Source: Proteromonas lacertae (taxonomy: Eukaryota; Sar; Bigyra; Opalinata; Proteromonadidae). From it: DNA of 64,000 nt. This document shows, in pieces, positions 1 to 10,200 of the stretch; the stretch's first letter is position 1, and each line of letters opens with the position of its first letter. The stretch is from NCBI GenBank assembly GCA_002245135.1, contig NGBS01000332.1:1-64000 (forward strand), written 5' to 3'. The position numbers and the translations under genes are program-made. The notes beneath the pieces were generated by a model that was not told where the DNA came from, did not search any database, and saw only the letters and a program-made list of their open reading frames with translations.

Positions 1-1284
1 TATCTCAAAGAACTTGTCATTGAACTTCTTATCTTTTCTGAATATATCAAACCATGAGTCTTGGAAATATTCACGGACAGTCATGAAGCTATCATAATAT
101 TGCATAAGTGTATAATCTGGCTGATATACAAAATCATTGATCATCCATCTGAATTGTGCATTTTCAGGTACATGTGCATATCTTTTTAATGATTCTATCC
201 ATGGCCTATAGATTATGTAACGAACAAATGGTCCATTGGAATATTCAATGTGAATGAATAATTGAATATGCCAGATCCACCTGATGGTACAACAATTTGA
301 TGACATCTGAAATCATTGAATTGAATAGGTTTTGATAAACAATATTGTTTGGTATTATTGTTGCATTGAGTATCCTTGTTGATATAAGCATAAAATTTAA
401 ATTCTTAAATGTCATATTTTTAATACCACCATCCCTATCCCATGCTATAACATTATTTAAATCTTCATAACCATTTTCATCAATACAATATTCGGTTGGT
501 GCATATGATTTCAAATTTCCATAATTTGCTTTAGTTTGGAATCGAATGCATATATACATTCTCTCTCCAAAGGAATACATCGCTCTTTAATGCAGCAAAT
601 GTATTGTAAAATTTACCTAACTGTAATTTGAAATGTAATGTCTTTTTACTCTTATACACAGTAGCATTTGTTACTTTATTATTACTTTCATCAGAAATGT
701 CTATAACATTAACATGCATATCATCATCACCTTCTTTGTCCATTTTCCATTTATTAACATCTTGAATAAGATAACTTTGTTCATCGTTACTCCAATCTAA
801 TTGTATTCCATCATAGTAATTGTCTTGATAGAATATATCACATCTCTTTCTAACTAATTCATCCATAAATACACGATATGGTTCATACGAATCATCAAGC
901 TTGACCAGATCTGTTCCAGTCTGATTACAAATTCTAAAAGATGGCCAAACCAAACCCTTCTTTAATTCCTCCAATTGTACTTGGATATAAATCATCATCT
1001 TTATTTATAAGTTTCTTACTTAAATCTGCTCTAACAGCACCTACTTCTGAACCTTTTGCTAATGGTTCTGTTTCCACATCTATATCGAATTGAATATATG
1101 ACTTAGCTAAATTGATAATATTATCTCCACTTATCTCCCATCTAATCTCTTCTGTATACGTGTTATCACTTAGAGTATATTCTGATGTTGATCCCATCGG
1201 AGTCAATCTCACATAATTATAGAAGGGTAGCATCACAGGGACATCTACACCATGTTTCTGTTCTTTTGGAATAGATAAAGCCAT
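1..1284 (-). pseudogene. Major capsid protein (double jelly-roll type) of a Polinton-like/virophage-like element, frameshifted, 3' end outside window
   Basis: The ATG is at 1284, 31 bp after the stop of the minor capsid gene. The reading starts MALSIPKEQKHGVDVPVM and includes PFYNYVRLTPMG near the start, a VVPSGGSGIFNYSF block and PFVRYIIYRPWIESL near the left edge. This is the look of Polinton/PLV major capsid proteins, which build icosahedral shells. The frame changes at least four times: at a TTTT run near 936-939, around 551-575, around 320-345, and around 238-255. No single frame codes the protein, so this copy looks dead. Coding sense is still clear on both sides of each break, so decay is recent. 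The last part continues beyond base 1. The family call is by eye; a virophage capsid is the main alternative. Confidence 0.7.
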
Positions 1285-1315
1285 TAGAAAACAAAAGAAT
1301 AAAGAAATATAAAAA

Positions 1316-2275
1316 TTAGACTTTAAATACAACAATATCTAAATTAAACTCAATATTATCAAGATTAAGCTCATAGCCATTTTGTTGAGTAATCTGAATA
1401 GTGATCATACCATTGTTATAGGTATTATTAAATCTCTTCGATGTATTCAATATGTCATTATTCTGATATGTAATAAATGGTAACTCTGGATTTGAAACGG
1501 GTATATTTTCTAATGCATTTGAATCCTGCATAATATTCACTATGTCTAATCTAATGGATATAGAATTAACCCATATCAAAGAAGGACGAAATGGTAATTG
1601 AGTAAATGGGAATGGCTTAACCATAATTTCTTGTTGATTCTCTGGTTCTTCAGATGGAATATATTCTTTAAAACAACACCAGTAATTGTTTTTGGGTATA
1701 CCTAATATTTTGTAACTAAGATCTTTGGTGATGATCTCTAATTTTTCTATCCAATATACTGGGTCTTTTTGATAGTATATAATATTCATATCATTAGCTA
1801 CCTCAATATGATATGTTTGATTATCATCGAAATTGTCTATACGAAATAAATCTCCTTTTCCTTGTATAATAGACACATGTGAACCTTCAGTATTATATGA
1901 AGTATCATTTATTCCAAAAACATCATATGTCATATTTTTTACTAAATTATTGATCATACTTAATATCTGAGTTTCATCATAGAATCCTTCTGGTATTTTG
2001 AGGTGTTTTATGATGTTTGGATACTTTGGTGCATCTACTTGAACATTATGTCTCCATCCCAATGTGAATACTAATGAAAACTCATCATTTGTTTCTTCCT
2101 GTATAGTTGGGAATGAATTGGGTATAACAGCATGTAATAAGCTGACATGAGTATAATCATCATCGAATGATTGCAATTTTAATGTCTTCTTATACTTGTT
2201 TCCTCCACCCATGGAATCAGATAATACAATCATATCAGAATTTAAGTAGTATACACGATGATTCGAAACTAACAT
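1316..2275 (-). CDS. Minor capsid (penton-like, single jelly-roll) protein of the Polinton-like element
   Basis: Intact 319-aa frame with an ATG at 2275. The N-terminal part, with KYKKTLKLQSFDDDYTHVSL then HAVIPNSFPTI, and the later IPEGFYDETQILSMINNL are typical of penton-type minor capsid proteins in Polintons, Polinton-like viruses and virophages (roughly: strand, 'VSLL..IPNS', then 'G.Y....I...IN'). These proteins fill the five-fold vertices of the capsid. It lies directly upstream of, and in line with, the major capsid gene, the usual order in these elements. It has no intron and no break, unlike its neighbour. Its start is 85 bp from a divergent gene at 2361, so the two probably share a promoter region. 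The role is inferred from local motifs and context. Confidence 0.65.
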   Translation of the reverse strand: MLVSNHRVYYLNSDMIVLSDSMGGGNKYKKTLKLQSFDDDYTHVSLLHAVIPNSFPTIQEETNDEFSLVFTLGWRHNVQVDAPKYPNIIKHLKIPEGFYDETQILSMINNLVKNMTYDVFGINDTSYNTEGSHVSIIQGKGDLFRIDNFDDNQTYHIEVANDMNIIYYQKDPVYWIEKLEIITKDLSYKILGIPKNNYWCCFKEYIPSEEPENQQEIMVKPFPFTQLPFRPSLIWVNSISIRLDIVNIMQDSNALENIPVSNPELPFITYQNNDILNTSKRFNNTYNNGMITIQITQQNGYELNLDNIEFNLDIVVFKV

Positions 2276-2360
2276 AAGATAAAATCTATTTTGAAAATAA
2301 ATTCGTTAATAATGTCAATATTGTCATTATTAGTATTAATTACACTTTTATTTTTTAAAA

Positions 2361-2960
2361 ATGAATAACGATCAGGAACACAAATATCGTACTGTGCCAT
2401 ATAACTTTTGGAACTCTGATAAACAAATACTCATTAATTGCTTTAGAAAGGATGGCAAAATGAGGGCACCAACCAAATCTAAATTATGGAATTTGATATG
2501 TGGCGAGAAAAAGGAATTAACTTATAGTGAGATCAGATATATACTCAAATACGTCGATGAACAGTATAGATTAGACTTGGAATATAGATTCAAAAATGGA
2601 TGTTGGTGGGATGAGAGTAAAGAGAAATTAATTCAAAGATTAGGTATTTCTGATGTAGATGAGGCTGTGCGCATTACACCTAATATGTTCCTTGAGTGTG
2701 TTAACAAGATTAAGGAGAAAAGAAACCCATCTTTTGAAAAAACTCATCAATTATTAGAAAGTATTATTATGATGAATCATGAAGCTAATATATTACCTCC
2801 TCCTCCTCCTCCTAATGATAATAAAGAAATAGAAGAAATACAAGTCAAGCTTGAAAATGACAATGACAATATCAATCTCACAGATTATGACTTATCTCCA
2901 ATATCACCAAGATCCATTAAGGATGAATATATTAATAATAACCAATGTCTTGTAAGTTAG
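2361..2960 (+). CDS. Unknown 199-aa protein of the capsid module, proline run and acidic tail
   Basis: Uninterrupted frame from ATG 2361, divergent from the penton-like gene. The first 130 residues look globular and helical, rich in Trp/Tyr (NFWNSDK, KSKLWNLICGEKKEL, NGCWWDESKEKL). Then comes a six-proline run (LPPPPPPND) and a disordered acidic Ser/Asn tail. No signal peptide or membrane segment. I do not recognise the family. By position, between capsid genes and a small membrane-protein gene, it is probably an element-encoded accessory or structural protein, but the sequence does not show a function. Confidence 0.5.
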   Translation: MNNDQEHKYRTVPYNFWNSDKQILINCFRKDGKMRAPTKSKLWNLICGEKKELTYSEIRYILKYVDEQYRLDLEYRFKNGCWWDESKEKLIQRLGISDVDEAVRITPNMFLECVNKIKEKRNPSFEKTHQLLESIIMMNHEANILPPPPPPNDNKEIEEIQVKLENDNDNINLTDYDLSPISPRSIKDEYINNNQCLVS

Positions 2961-3027
2961 TTTATTGATAATAAATACATTACTTTGATTAATTTTGTTT
3001 TCTTATATAAGATTCTCATAAACACAC

Positions 3028-3264
3028 ATGGACTTTGATGTAATAACTGTTTTGCTTTCAGTTCTCGTATTTGTATTGTATATGATAGCTTTGGCTCTTT
3101 TCAAATACTTAAAGGCACACAATTGTATTCCAAACAATACAGACATAGAAGAACTTAGAAATAATATAGATGCCATGATGAATAAAGGGTTAGAACATGA
3201 TAAGACACTTAAGGATATTCAGTCTCTTATTGAAATCACTAAACAAAGGAAAATGACTATTTAA
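3028..3264 (+). CDS. Small single-pass membrane protein with coiled-coil tail (78 aa)
   Basis: ATG at 3028, 67 bp after the previous stop, same strand. Residues about 5-27 (VITVLLSVLVFVLYMIALAL) form a strong N-terminal transmembrane segment. The rest is a charged heptad-like helix (DIEELRNNIDAMMNKGLEHD). Small TM proteins of this shape are common in Polinton-like viruses and virophages, often of unknown role. The call rests on context and hydropathy only. Confidence 0.45.
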   Translation: MDFDVITVLLSVLVFVLYMIALALFKYLKAHNCIPNNTDIEELRNNIDAMMNKGLEHDKTLKDIQSLIEITKQRKMTI

Positions 3265-3317
3265 TTATTTATTTCGATTTTTATATTATATTATATTATG
3301 TTTCTTTTGGTTAAACT

Positions 3318-3351
3318 TGTATCTTACAACTGGCCCAAGTTGTAAGATACA
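3318..3351. repeat. Palindrome 1 (14-bp arms, 6-nt loop) between convergent genes
   Basis: TGTATCTTACAACT at 3318-3331 pairs perfectly with AGTTGTAAGATACA at 3338-3351, with GGCCCA as loop. It lies 53 bp after the stop of the small membrane-protein gene. Its core TTACAACTGG is shared with the next palindrome. A hairpin-type 3'-end signal is one reading; a protein-binding site is another. Confidence 0.85.
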
Positions 3352-3360
3352 TCACAATTC

Positions 3361-3388
3361 AAGTTACAACTGGCGCCAGTTGTAACTT
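3361..3388. repeat. Palindrome 2, perfect 28-bp inverted repeat
   Basis: AAGTTACAACTGGC at 3361-3374 is followed at once by its exact reverse complement at 3375-3388. Both palindromes are preceded by or linked through copies of ACAATTCAAGTT, and a third partial copy (AATTCAAGTTGCAA) follows at about 3396-3409. They sit between genes ending at 3264 (+) and 3492 (-). Confidence 0.9.
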
Positions 3389-3491
3389 ATATTACAATTC
3401 AAGTTGCAAAGTGGCGGCCGGATATAGCAGTACCAAACACCAAAAAAACAAACACACATAACATTACATAAAAAATATATAAAGAATTACT

Positions 3492-3863
3492 TTAATTATC
3501 CATATTAGGAACTGGAATACCATACTGATAATGCCTGCCATTATGCACAACTATACGATGTGGATCATTCTTTGGCGCGGCTCGTGGCCCGGCTCGTCTT
3601 GGTTTACGTTTTGCTCTATCTTTACTTCCTTTTGGTCTTCCTCTTTGTTTAGGTGGATTAGCAGCTAATAATCGTTCATACATTTTCATTAATTGTCTAT
3701 ATTGTAATTTAACTTTTGTTTTGTTTTGTAGTGCATTCTTTACTTTGTCTCTATACAAATCATAGCTCTTTCTCCATTTACTCCTATTAACTGATTTAGG
3801 AATATATGTATTCCAGTCTTTACTAATTTTAAACCCTTTTGGCCATCCTCCATAATAAGACAT
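3492..3863 (-). CDS. Basic AT-hook-like DNA-binding protein (about 123 aa)
   Basis: I take the start at ATG 3863 (MSYYGGWPKGFKISKDW). The frame is open further upstream to 3935, but that stretch is a low-complexity Asn/Tyr leader. The C-terminal half holds KQRGRPKGSKDRAKRKPRR, an AT-hook core (RGRPKG) in a strongly basic patch that should bind the minor groove of AT-rich DNA. Within a capsid-gene module a small, very basic protein may condense the genome inside the particle, as core proteins do in adenoviruses. That role is inference. Confidence 0.55.
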   Translation of the reverse strand: MSYYGGWPKGFKISKDWNTYIPKSVNRSKWRKSYDLYRDKVKNALQNKTKVKLQYRQLMKMYERLLAANPPKQRGRPKGSKDRAKRKPRRAGPRAAPKNDPHRIVVHNGRHYQYGIPVPNMDN

Positions 3864-3967
3864 GTTGTGATTTTTATAATTGATATTATTTAAAATATAG
3901 TAACTATTAATAGTATGTTTATCAAACAAAAACAAACATATATAATAATAATAGAATTTTTAAGTAT

Positions 3968-4459
3968 TTAATCAGAGTCACTACTACTATCACTACTACT
4001 ACTATCACTACTACTACTAATTCCATCAGCAACATTTCTATCAACTGGATGTATGTGATAAAAATTCCCTCCATTCCATTGATAACTCATATGATGAAAA
4101 GCATATTTTTTAAATTTTTGAGGAATACAATCGCCATCTGCATACTCATGTTCTTCATTTCTTAATTTTCTATTCATTACTAATATTGAAGCTCTTCTGT
4201 CATACCCATAGGTTTTGAGGTTTATCATTAATTGATCGCCATGATGTCTATAATCACCTAGTGCTTCTGGATCATTTCTATTAGTTCTGAGTGAACCACA
4301 TATAAACACCTTTACTTTATTTCTTTTTAATATTTTCATTGTTTTAATTGGAAATTGAATGACCCATCTATGTGCTCTATTGTCTCTATATCTATGAATG
4401 TAAAAAGCATATTCACCGTTAGGTTGTCTAAGCATATTATATGTTAAATGGTCAGGCAT
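3968..4459 (-). CDS. Unknown 163-aa protein with Ser/Asp-repeat C-terminus
   Basis: ATG at 4459. An Arg/His/Tyr-rich globular part (QPNGEYAFYIHRYRDNRAHR; KVFICGSLRTNRNDPEAL) is followed by a tail of repeated Ser-Ser-Ser-Asp units that may be phosphorylated. No membrane segment. It is 104 bp upstream of the AT-hook gene on the same strand. A truncated second copy of its first 35 or so codons lies at about 61020-61130 in this window, so the gene belongs to something that has moved or been duplicated. Family not recognised. Confidence 0.5.
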   Translation of the reverse strand: MPDHLTYNMLRQPNGEYAFYIHRYRDNRAHRWVIQFPIKTMKILKRNKVKVFICGSLRTNRNDPEALGDYRHHGDQLMINLKTYGYDRRASILVMNRKLRNEEHEYADGDCIPQKFKKYAFHHMSYQWNGGNFYHIHPVDRNVADGISSSSDSSSSDSSSDSD

Positions 4460-4803
4460 ATTCTTTGTATTTTTTGCTATTATATATATTATTAAATTTT
4501 TATGGGTCTAATCAATAAAGTTATTGTTTGTTTAGTAATACAAATGTTTGAGGTTTGTTAAAAAAAATAATATCTCACGATCCATTGACATAATGAATAA
4601 TCTGATGTGTTTCTTATTATATGGCATATCATGAGCAATCGATTGATATAGTTAGATTTCATATATGTTTCATAATCAAAGATGATTTAGATTATTGCCT
4701 GAAATAAGATATTGATATAATTGAGATGGGTATATACCCTAGTAAGTATATATAAATAATACTTAGATTCTATCTATCATGTTTCCTTTATAGTTTTTTT
4801 CAA

Positions 4804-4842
4804 AATAGATTTGAACAAGCCAGCAGGTTTGAAATCTATTTA
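4804..4842. repeat. Imperfect hairpin just upstream of the acidic-protein gene
   Basis: AAATAGATTT near 4804-4813 pairs with AAATCTATTT near 4831-4840 across a 17-nt loop, about 25 bp before the ATG at 4865. It may sit in the promoter or 5' leader. Function unknown. Confidence 0.5.
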
Positions 4843-4864
4843 TCTTTTTAAAATTACATCATAA

Positions 4865-5669
4865 ATGAGTGGCATTATCCTCAAGAAAGAGGTGATATAT
4901 CAAGTGAAAGTAAAGAACTACCATGAAGATCGTGAATTCGATGTTGTAATATTTAATTTATCTGATATCGTGAAAAGACAAAGAGAACTAAGCAGATATA
5001 AGTATATTCCTAATTTATATTATTCATAGGTGGAGACATAATATATATTTTCCGAATTTATACTGCATGTTACAATCATTCAAGAATATATGGATCAAAG
5101 ACAGCAGAGATAGATTAGAGAGTTATAGGAACTTCAAGAATTATTTTATATACTGCTTTAATTATAATCCTAATAATATCAAGACAATTGTATGAATTGA
5201 TTATAAATATTAATATATATAGGTTGATCGTAAACTTGATTACTTATATGTATCTTTGAAAGTATTAGCTGAAGAAGAAATAACTGAATTCGGTGATGGT
5301 GATAAATCAGCTGATTATCCAAAAGAATATGATGATAAATATAATAATGTTTGTGGAATATTATATTCAGATGATTATAATAGCTGTAGTTCAAGTGAGA
5401 GTGAAGATGATAAGGAAATTGGAATCGATATTAATGAGCAAGTAAAAAAGCAAGAGAATAAACAAGATAATAATGTAGATCAAGAAGTTATCACAAAGAA
5501 ACAAGAAGAAGAAGAATTTATCACAATTACTGAATCCGATTTAGAAACAGATTCTGATATGGAAGTTGAAGAAACAAAAAAAGACACTTTGGTTAATTTA
5601 TTTAGTTATGCAGATGAAAGTGAAAGTGAAGAAGATGATATGGAAGTAGAATGGCAATCAGAATATTAA
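4865..5669 (+). CDS. Spliced gene for an acidic-tailed protein (about 247 aa)
   Basis: Three exons join without a stop: 4865-5001, 5030-5189 and 5223-5669. The introns are 28 nt (GTATAT...TAG) and 33 nt (GTATGA...TAG). The first half is mixed charged/aromatic (starts MSGIILKKEVIYQVKVKNYH). The second half is very acidic with Ser/Glu/Asp runs (SSSESEDDKE, ESESEEDDMEVEWQSEY). I do not recognise a family. The introns match those of host genes in the window, so this may be a host gene next to the capsid module or a captured one. Exon 3 alone would be a 137-aa frame, but the joined frame is more convincing. Confidence 0.5.
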
Positions 5670-6202
5670 ATCATAATGAATCTTGAATTGGTTTTGTTTT
5701 GTTTTGTTTGGGTTAGTATTATAACTTATAAATTATATGGTGTGCTAATTAACACCTTAAAATAATTATAAAAGAAATTAAGCTATTTTTGAAAAAAGCA
5801 TTCGTTTCAAAAGTGATTTGGCTTGAACTTTATATTTTGTTTTATTTGATATAGGATGGTCACTATATGTTGTCATATCACACAGTATGGTGGCCATCCT
5901 ATCTATCATTGTTTTTTGAATTTTTTTAAGAAAATTAAATTTCGATTATGATCAGAAAGTCAAACTAAGGGCATATATGAGCCCAGCATAAATAGAGAAA
6001 TCGATTGATATATTTATTATGCATTCAAAACGTTTCTAATGATGAAAAAACAATATAGGGAAATAGCACACATTGAAACGGCTATTTTTTTGAATCAAAA
6101 ACACATATAGGGAAATGGCACACTGTGCTATTTCCCTTTATTATTCATTATTATCAAATGTAAAAACAAAAAACGAAAAAAAAAATTGATTAAAGTGACG
6201 TG
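5670..6202. other. Non-coding stretch with two hairpins
   Basis: No convincing gene. It holds two inverted repeats: ATAGGATGGTCAC at 5851-5863 against GTGGCCATCCTAT at 5890-5902 (one mismatch), and GGGAAATGGCACA at 6110-6122 against TGTGCTATTTCCC at 6124-6136 (one mismatch, 1-nt centre). A direct copy of the left arm of the second (TAGGGAAATAGCACA) lies near 6056-6070. This may be the edge of the integrated element. Confidence 0.6.
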
Positions 6203-6207
6203 TAAAT

Positions 6208-6846
6208 TGTTGTTCCCCGTATGGCGGAAATCCCCGTATGGCGGAACTCTATATTGCAGAATGATTCAATCAAAACTAATATGATATTCATGATGTTCGG
6301 AGTTAGTTATTAACAAATATATAATTAGTTTGTCATATGACCTACATCTGTGATATACTTTTTTATGAACTTCACTATTATCAATATTAAACTAATTTTT
6401 GTATATTTTCTATTTTAATGTATCAGTCACTAATACAGTCTAAAATACATTATCTGATATGAATATATTACAATAAATTTAACAAAAGCTTATTTAAAAA
6501 AGAAATTAAAATGTAGGCTTGAGTGAGGCTTGAACTTATTTTTTCTTTTTTCTTTTTTGACCTCCCTAACATTAAAAATAGTGAATTCTATTCATATCAG
6601 ATAATGTATTTTAGACTGTATTAGTGACTGATATATTAAAATAGAAAATATACAAAAATTAGTTTAATATTGATAATAATGAAGTTCATAAAAAAGTATA
6701 TCACAGATGTAGGTCATATGACAAACTAACTATATATTTGTTAATAACTAACTCCGAACATCATGAATATCATATTAGTTTTGATTGAATCATTCTGCAA
6801 TATAGAGTTCCGCCATATGGGGATTTCCGCCATACGGGGAACAACA
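6208..6846. mobile_element. Foldback MITE, 639 bp, with about 260-bp terminal inverted repeats
   Basis: The left end TGTTGTTCCCCGTATGGCGG (from 6208) and the reverse complement of the right end (to 6846) match for about 260 bp with only a few differences, including the inner part around TATCTGATATGAATA. The 5 bases before and after are TAAAT (6203-6207 and 6847-6851), a target-site duplication. The termini contain a doubled CCCCGTATGGCGGAA unit. The centre (about 6470-6585) has CAAGCCTCACTCAAGCCT-like sequence on the minus strand. No coding sequence. High arm identity suggests recent insertion. A related element lies at 60118-60745. Confidence 0.9.
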
Positions 6847-7016
6847 TAAATTACATAAATATGGTATTTTTAAAAATAATTTTCTTGATGTTATTATTGT
6901 AATGAAATTGGTTTAATAGGTTATTATTGTGGTAGTTGAAGCTAATAATCCAAAAGATTATAAAAATATTGGTTCTGCTGTTATTAGATCATAAATGAAA
7001 GGTTATGATTATTGTC

Positions 7017-7266
7017 CTACAAATCATTATTGTGAAGAAGATCCCCTGTAAACTCTCTAACAAATCGTCGATTTCCTTTGAATTGCATAGTAATAACGGA
7101 ATAACATTCTTTACATTTGCATGAAACTTCATCATCTATATAATAACCATCTTTACAATTATTTGATTTTAAACTAAATACATCGCAATATGAATCATTC
7201 CTACACAATAAACTAGTATTGAAAGTATAACTATTAGTTGAATAATAATATGCTTTCTTACATCTA
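7017..7266 (-). pseudogene. 3' part of a Cys-rich gene interrupted by a pogo-like transposon
   Basis: An open frame reads from the transposon end into a Cys-rich sequence (CKKAYYYSTNSY, LLCRNDSYCDVF, EVSCKCKECYSV) and stops at 7017. About 10 Cys in 80 residues suggests a secreted or extracellular protein. The apparent signal peptide upstream (7267-7334) is encoded by the transposon's inverted repeat, so it is not the real N-terminus. The original 5' end should lie beyond 10553. The sequence there gives no clear frame, so the gene may have had an intron at the insertion point. Confidence 0.4.
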
Positions 7267-10200
7267 CAGTCAAAAACCTTTAACTTGAGCAGCTTGAATA
7301 GCGAAAAAATAACCAAAAATACCCCCATATTCAAGTAATGGTTTTATATATTAGAGGTGTTTGTTGGGGTTTTGAAATAGATAAGACGTTGTTATAAGAC
7401 ATCTATATATCTATAGTCTTTTTATTTTCGCTATATATTTACATTACTATCTTATTTTGTTATTGTTTGATATATTATAAGTTATTATATATTAAAATCT
7501 TTATATAGTGCTTCATGAATTGTATGTAGTGATTAGAGCATTTTAATTGTTGAATACAGTTTAATTTGAGAAAAGAGTGGAAATTTCCTAATATTTGTTA
7601 TGAATTAAGTTTAAACTAATGAATATTATAATCTAGTTATATTAAGTATTACAGTTTTATAAAAAATGAAACGATCAAATTTTTTTATGCTTAGAATTCT
7701 TGTCTTTATAACCACATCTAGGCATCTACATAATAAAATAACCATATCAACACCTTCTACTTATTTTATTGATTGATATTTTATAGTTAAACCCCCCAAA
7801 AAACAATTAACAAATAAAATATGATGTAAAAATAATAGTATTAATCTATAAATTGGTTTTTAATTCGTCAAAACATTTTGATATCCTTTGTTTTTTAACG
7901 TCATTCATGTTGCAACATGATCTATATAGTTTATTGAGTTTTCTTTTGAATTTTGTTGTCATTAATTCTTCTTTTTTGTCATTATCTATAATATTTTCAG
8001 TGATATTCATCGAAGTGTCATTAATGACTGAAACTTGAAAGGCTGGAGACTCTTCAAAATGCATAAATGGACAAAGATCTTCAATTCTAGTTACAGAATA
8101 TAATGAAGTACCTGTAATGAATGTACTTTTACTGTTTATAGGATTTAAAACCTTTATTTTTTCAAGAATATCAGCCAATGCTAACCTTAATTTTACGCTA
8201 TGGTCTTCTTCTGGTGGTAATAATTCTAGAACTCTTTCGAGCTTCGCCATTTGAGTTACAGTAGGTATTGTTGACTGTTTCCAGCAATTGATTACTGTTG
8301 AAGATTTCATTTCATTAAATACAGTTGTCATATAAACAATCGAATCTGCAATATTAGGAGTTTTACCAAATTTCAATCCACCCATTCCATTTTTTACTTT
8401 TATTCGTCTAATTTCTTAGAAATTGTCAATAGTTTTCACACATTCATTGAGGATTGATGTCTTGTAATTGCCCTTCAAAGCACTAATGATACCTTGATCT
8501 AGAGGCTGTAATTTAGCAGTTGTATTTGGGGGTAAATATATGATTTCCAAATTTTTATACTTTTCTTTTGATAATTCTTTCGGATGTCCACTGAAGTTAT
8601 CCATTATTAATAATATTTTACTATCTCCTAATGTTGACGTTACTGCTGGCATAAATATTTCATCAATCCAATAAATGAAAACAGTCGAATCCATCCAAGC
8701 ATGATGTTGACTGGTATAACATTTCGGAACATCATTGAAACAGTTTGGTTTTTTGGCCTTTCCAATGAACAATAATGGAATATATACACTGTTATCCATG
8801 TTGACTGTGACTGCTATAGATATTCGTTGTTTAGACATCTTAAAACCTCGAAAATCTGATTTTTCTACATTTTTTACAACACATTTTTGAGGTAATTGCT
8901 GGTAAAATAGTGAGGTTTCATCCATATTGAAGATATATTTAGGCTCATATTGACTCATTACATCTTGTATTGGCTTTAGATTCACAGTACCTACAGAGGA
9001 AGCTTCTCCATATAATACGATACAAGATAAACCATTTCTTTTCATGAATCCATCTATATAGCTTTGACTTACTATAGCTTTACCTACATTATTCTTGTTT
9101 AGTATCCTAGCTTCACTTAATAATAAACTTTTCGTGACAGGAATATGTGTCAAAGGAAGTTTTTTATAAGCTTCATCAAACCATATCTTCAAACCTTTTT
9201 CCAATTCAGGGTTTTGTGTTTTTTTTCTCTTTTAATAGTAGCCATGTATTTATCACAGTCAAAATACTTCATTATTGTATCTCTATTATAAAGCCAGTTA
9301 GTAATCGTAGAGTTAACAACATTCAATTTTGCCCTCACCTTAGCTCTTGTTGTTTTCTTGTTATCAAGCTCATATACAGCCTCTGCTTTCTCTGCTAATG
9401 TTCTATTATTGCATTTTCTAGTAATAGTTGAGTTTTGACAAGACATAAAAGGCGCTTTGTTCAAAAAATTCAAGCCGAGCCAAGAGAAAAGAAAAGGAAT
9501 AAATGTAGTCTAGTCTTATTTAGTGAAATAAAATTCATATTTTGTGTCAACATCGTCAATAGATGTTGAGAATATCTACGCAGAAATTGATCATCAAGCT
9601 TGTATGTACCATTTATTAAATTAGCACTTTATTGTTTATTACATCAAATCAGCATAACAATTATAACAACAATATAAAAAAAAATTACGGATTTAAATTA
9701 CTGTTTCACTATTTATTTTCGATTTTCTAACTTCTTCATCTCTATATACATCAATAACATTATTCATTTCAAATTAGATTCTTTTTAATGAAAAACCTAT
9801 TACTCCATATTTACTTCTAATCATTCAATTGAAAGATATATATCAACCAATTTACATTATTAAATGTATTGTCTTATCTCATACACTATTTCTGAATAAC
9901 TTATGTGCATTATTTCCAACAATTATGTTTTACATCATAACTAATAGTAATGTTGTGATTATACTAGCGTATATCATTTTTCATCAACCAGAACAGTGGT
10001 TTTACAGCTTACATTTCATTCAACTGTATAGATATTACATTATTTGGTATTTTCTGAAGGTAATGTGTAATTATAGATTATTCTTTTCTTATTAAGCTGA
10101 ATATTCATTGCATTTACTCCATTTACTTCATTTATTATCAGTTTCTGAGGTTGATTTCACTTATTCTTAGAACATTATCGAAAGTCAAAAAAACATTTAC

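Noticed and set aside
7267-7334. Signal peptide for the Cys-rich gene at 7017
   Set aside because: It is encoded by the 22-bp inverted repeat and adjacent bases of the pogo element, not by the original gene.
9829-10095. 88-codon plus-strand frame inside the pogo element
   Set aside because: Hydrophobic AT-rich composition with no recognisable motif; it lies in the non-coding part of the transposon.
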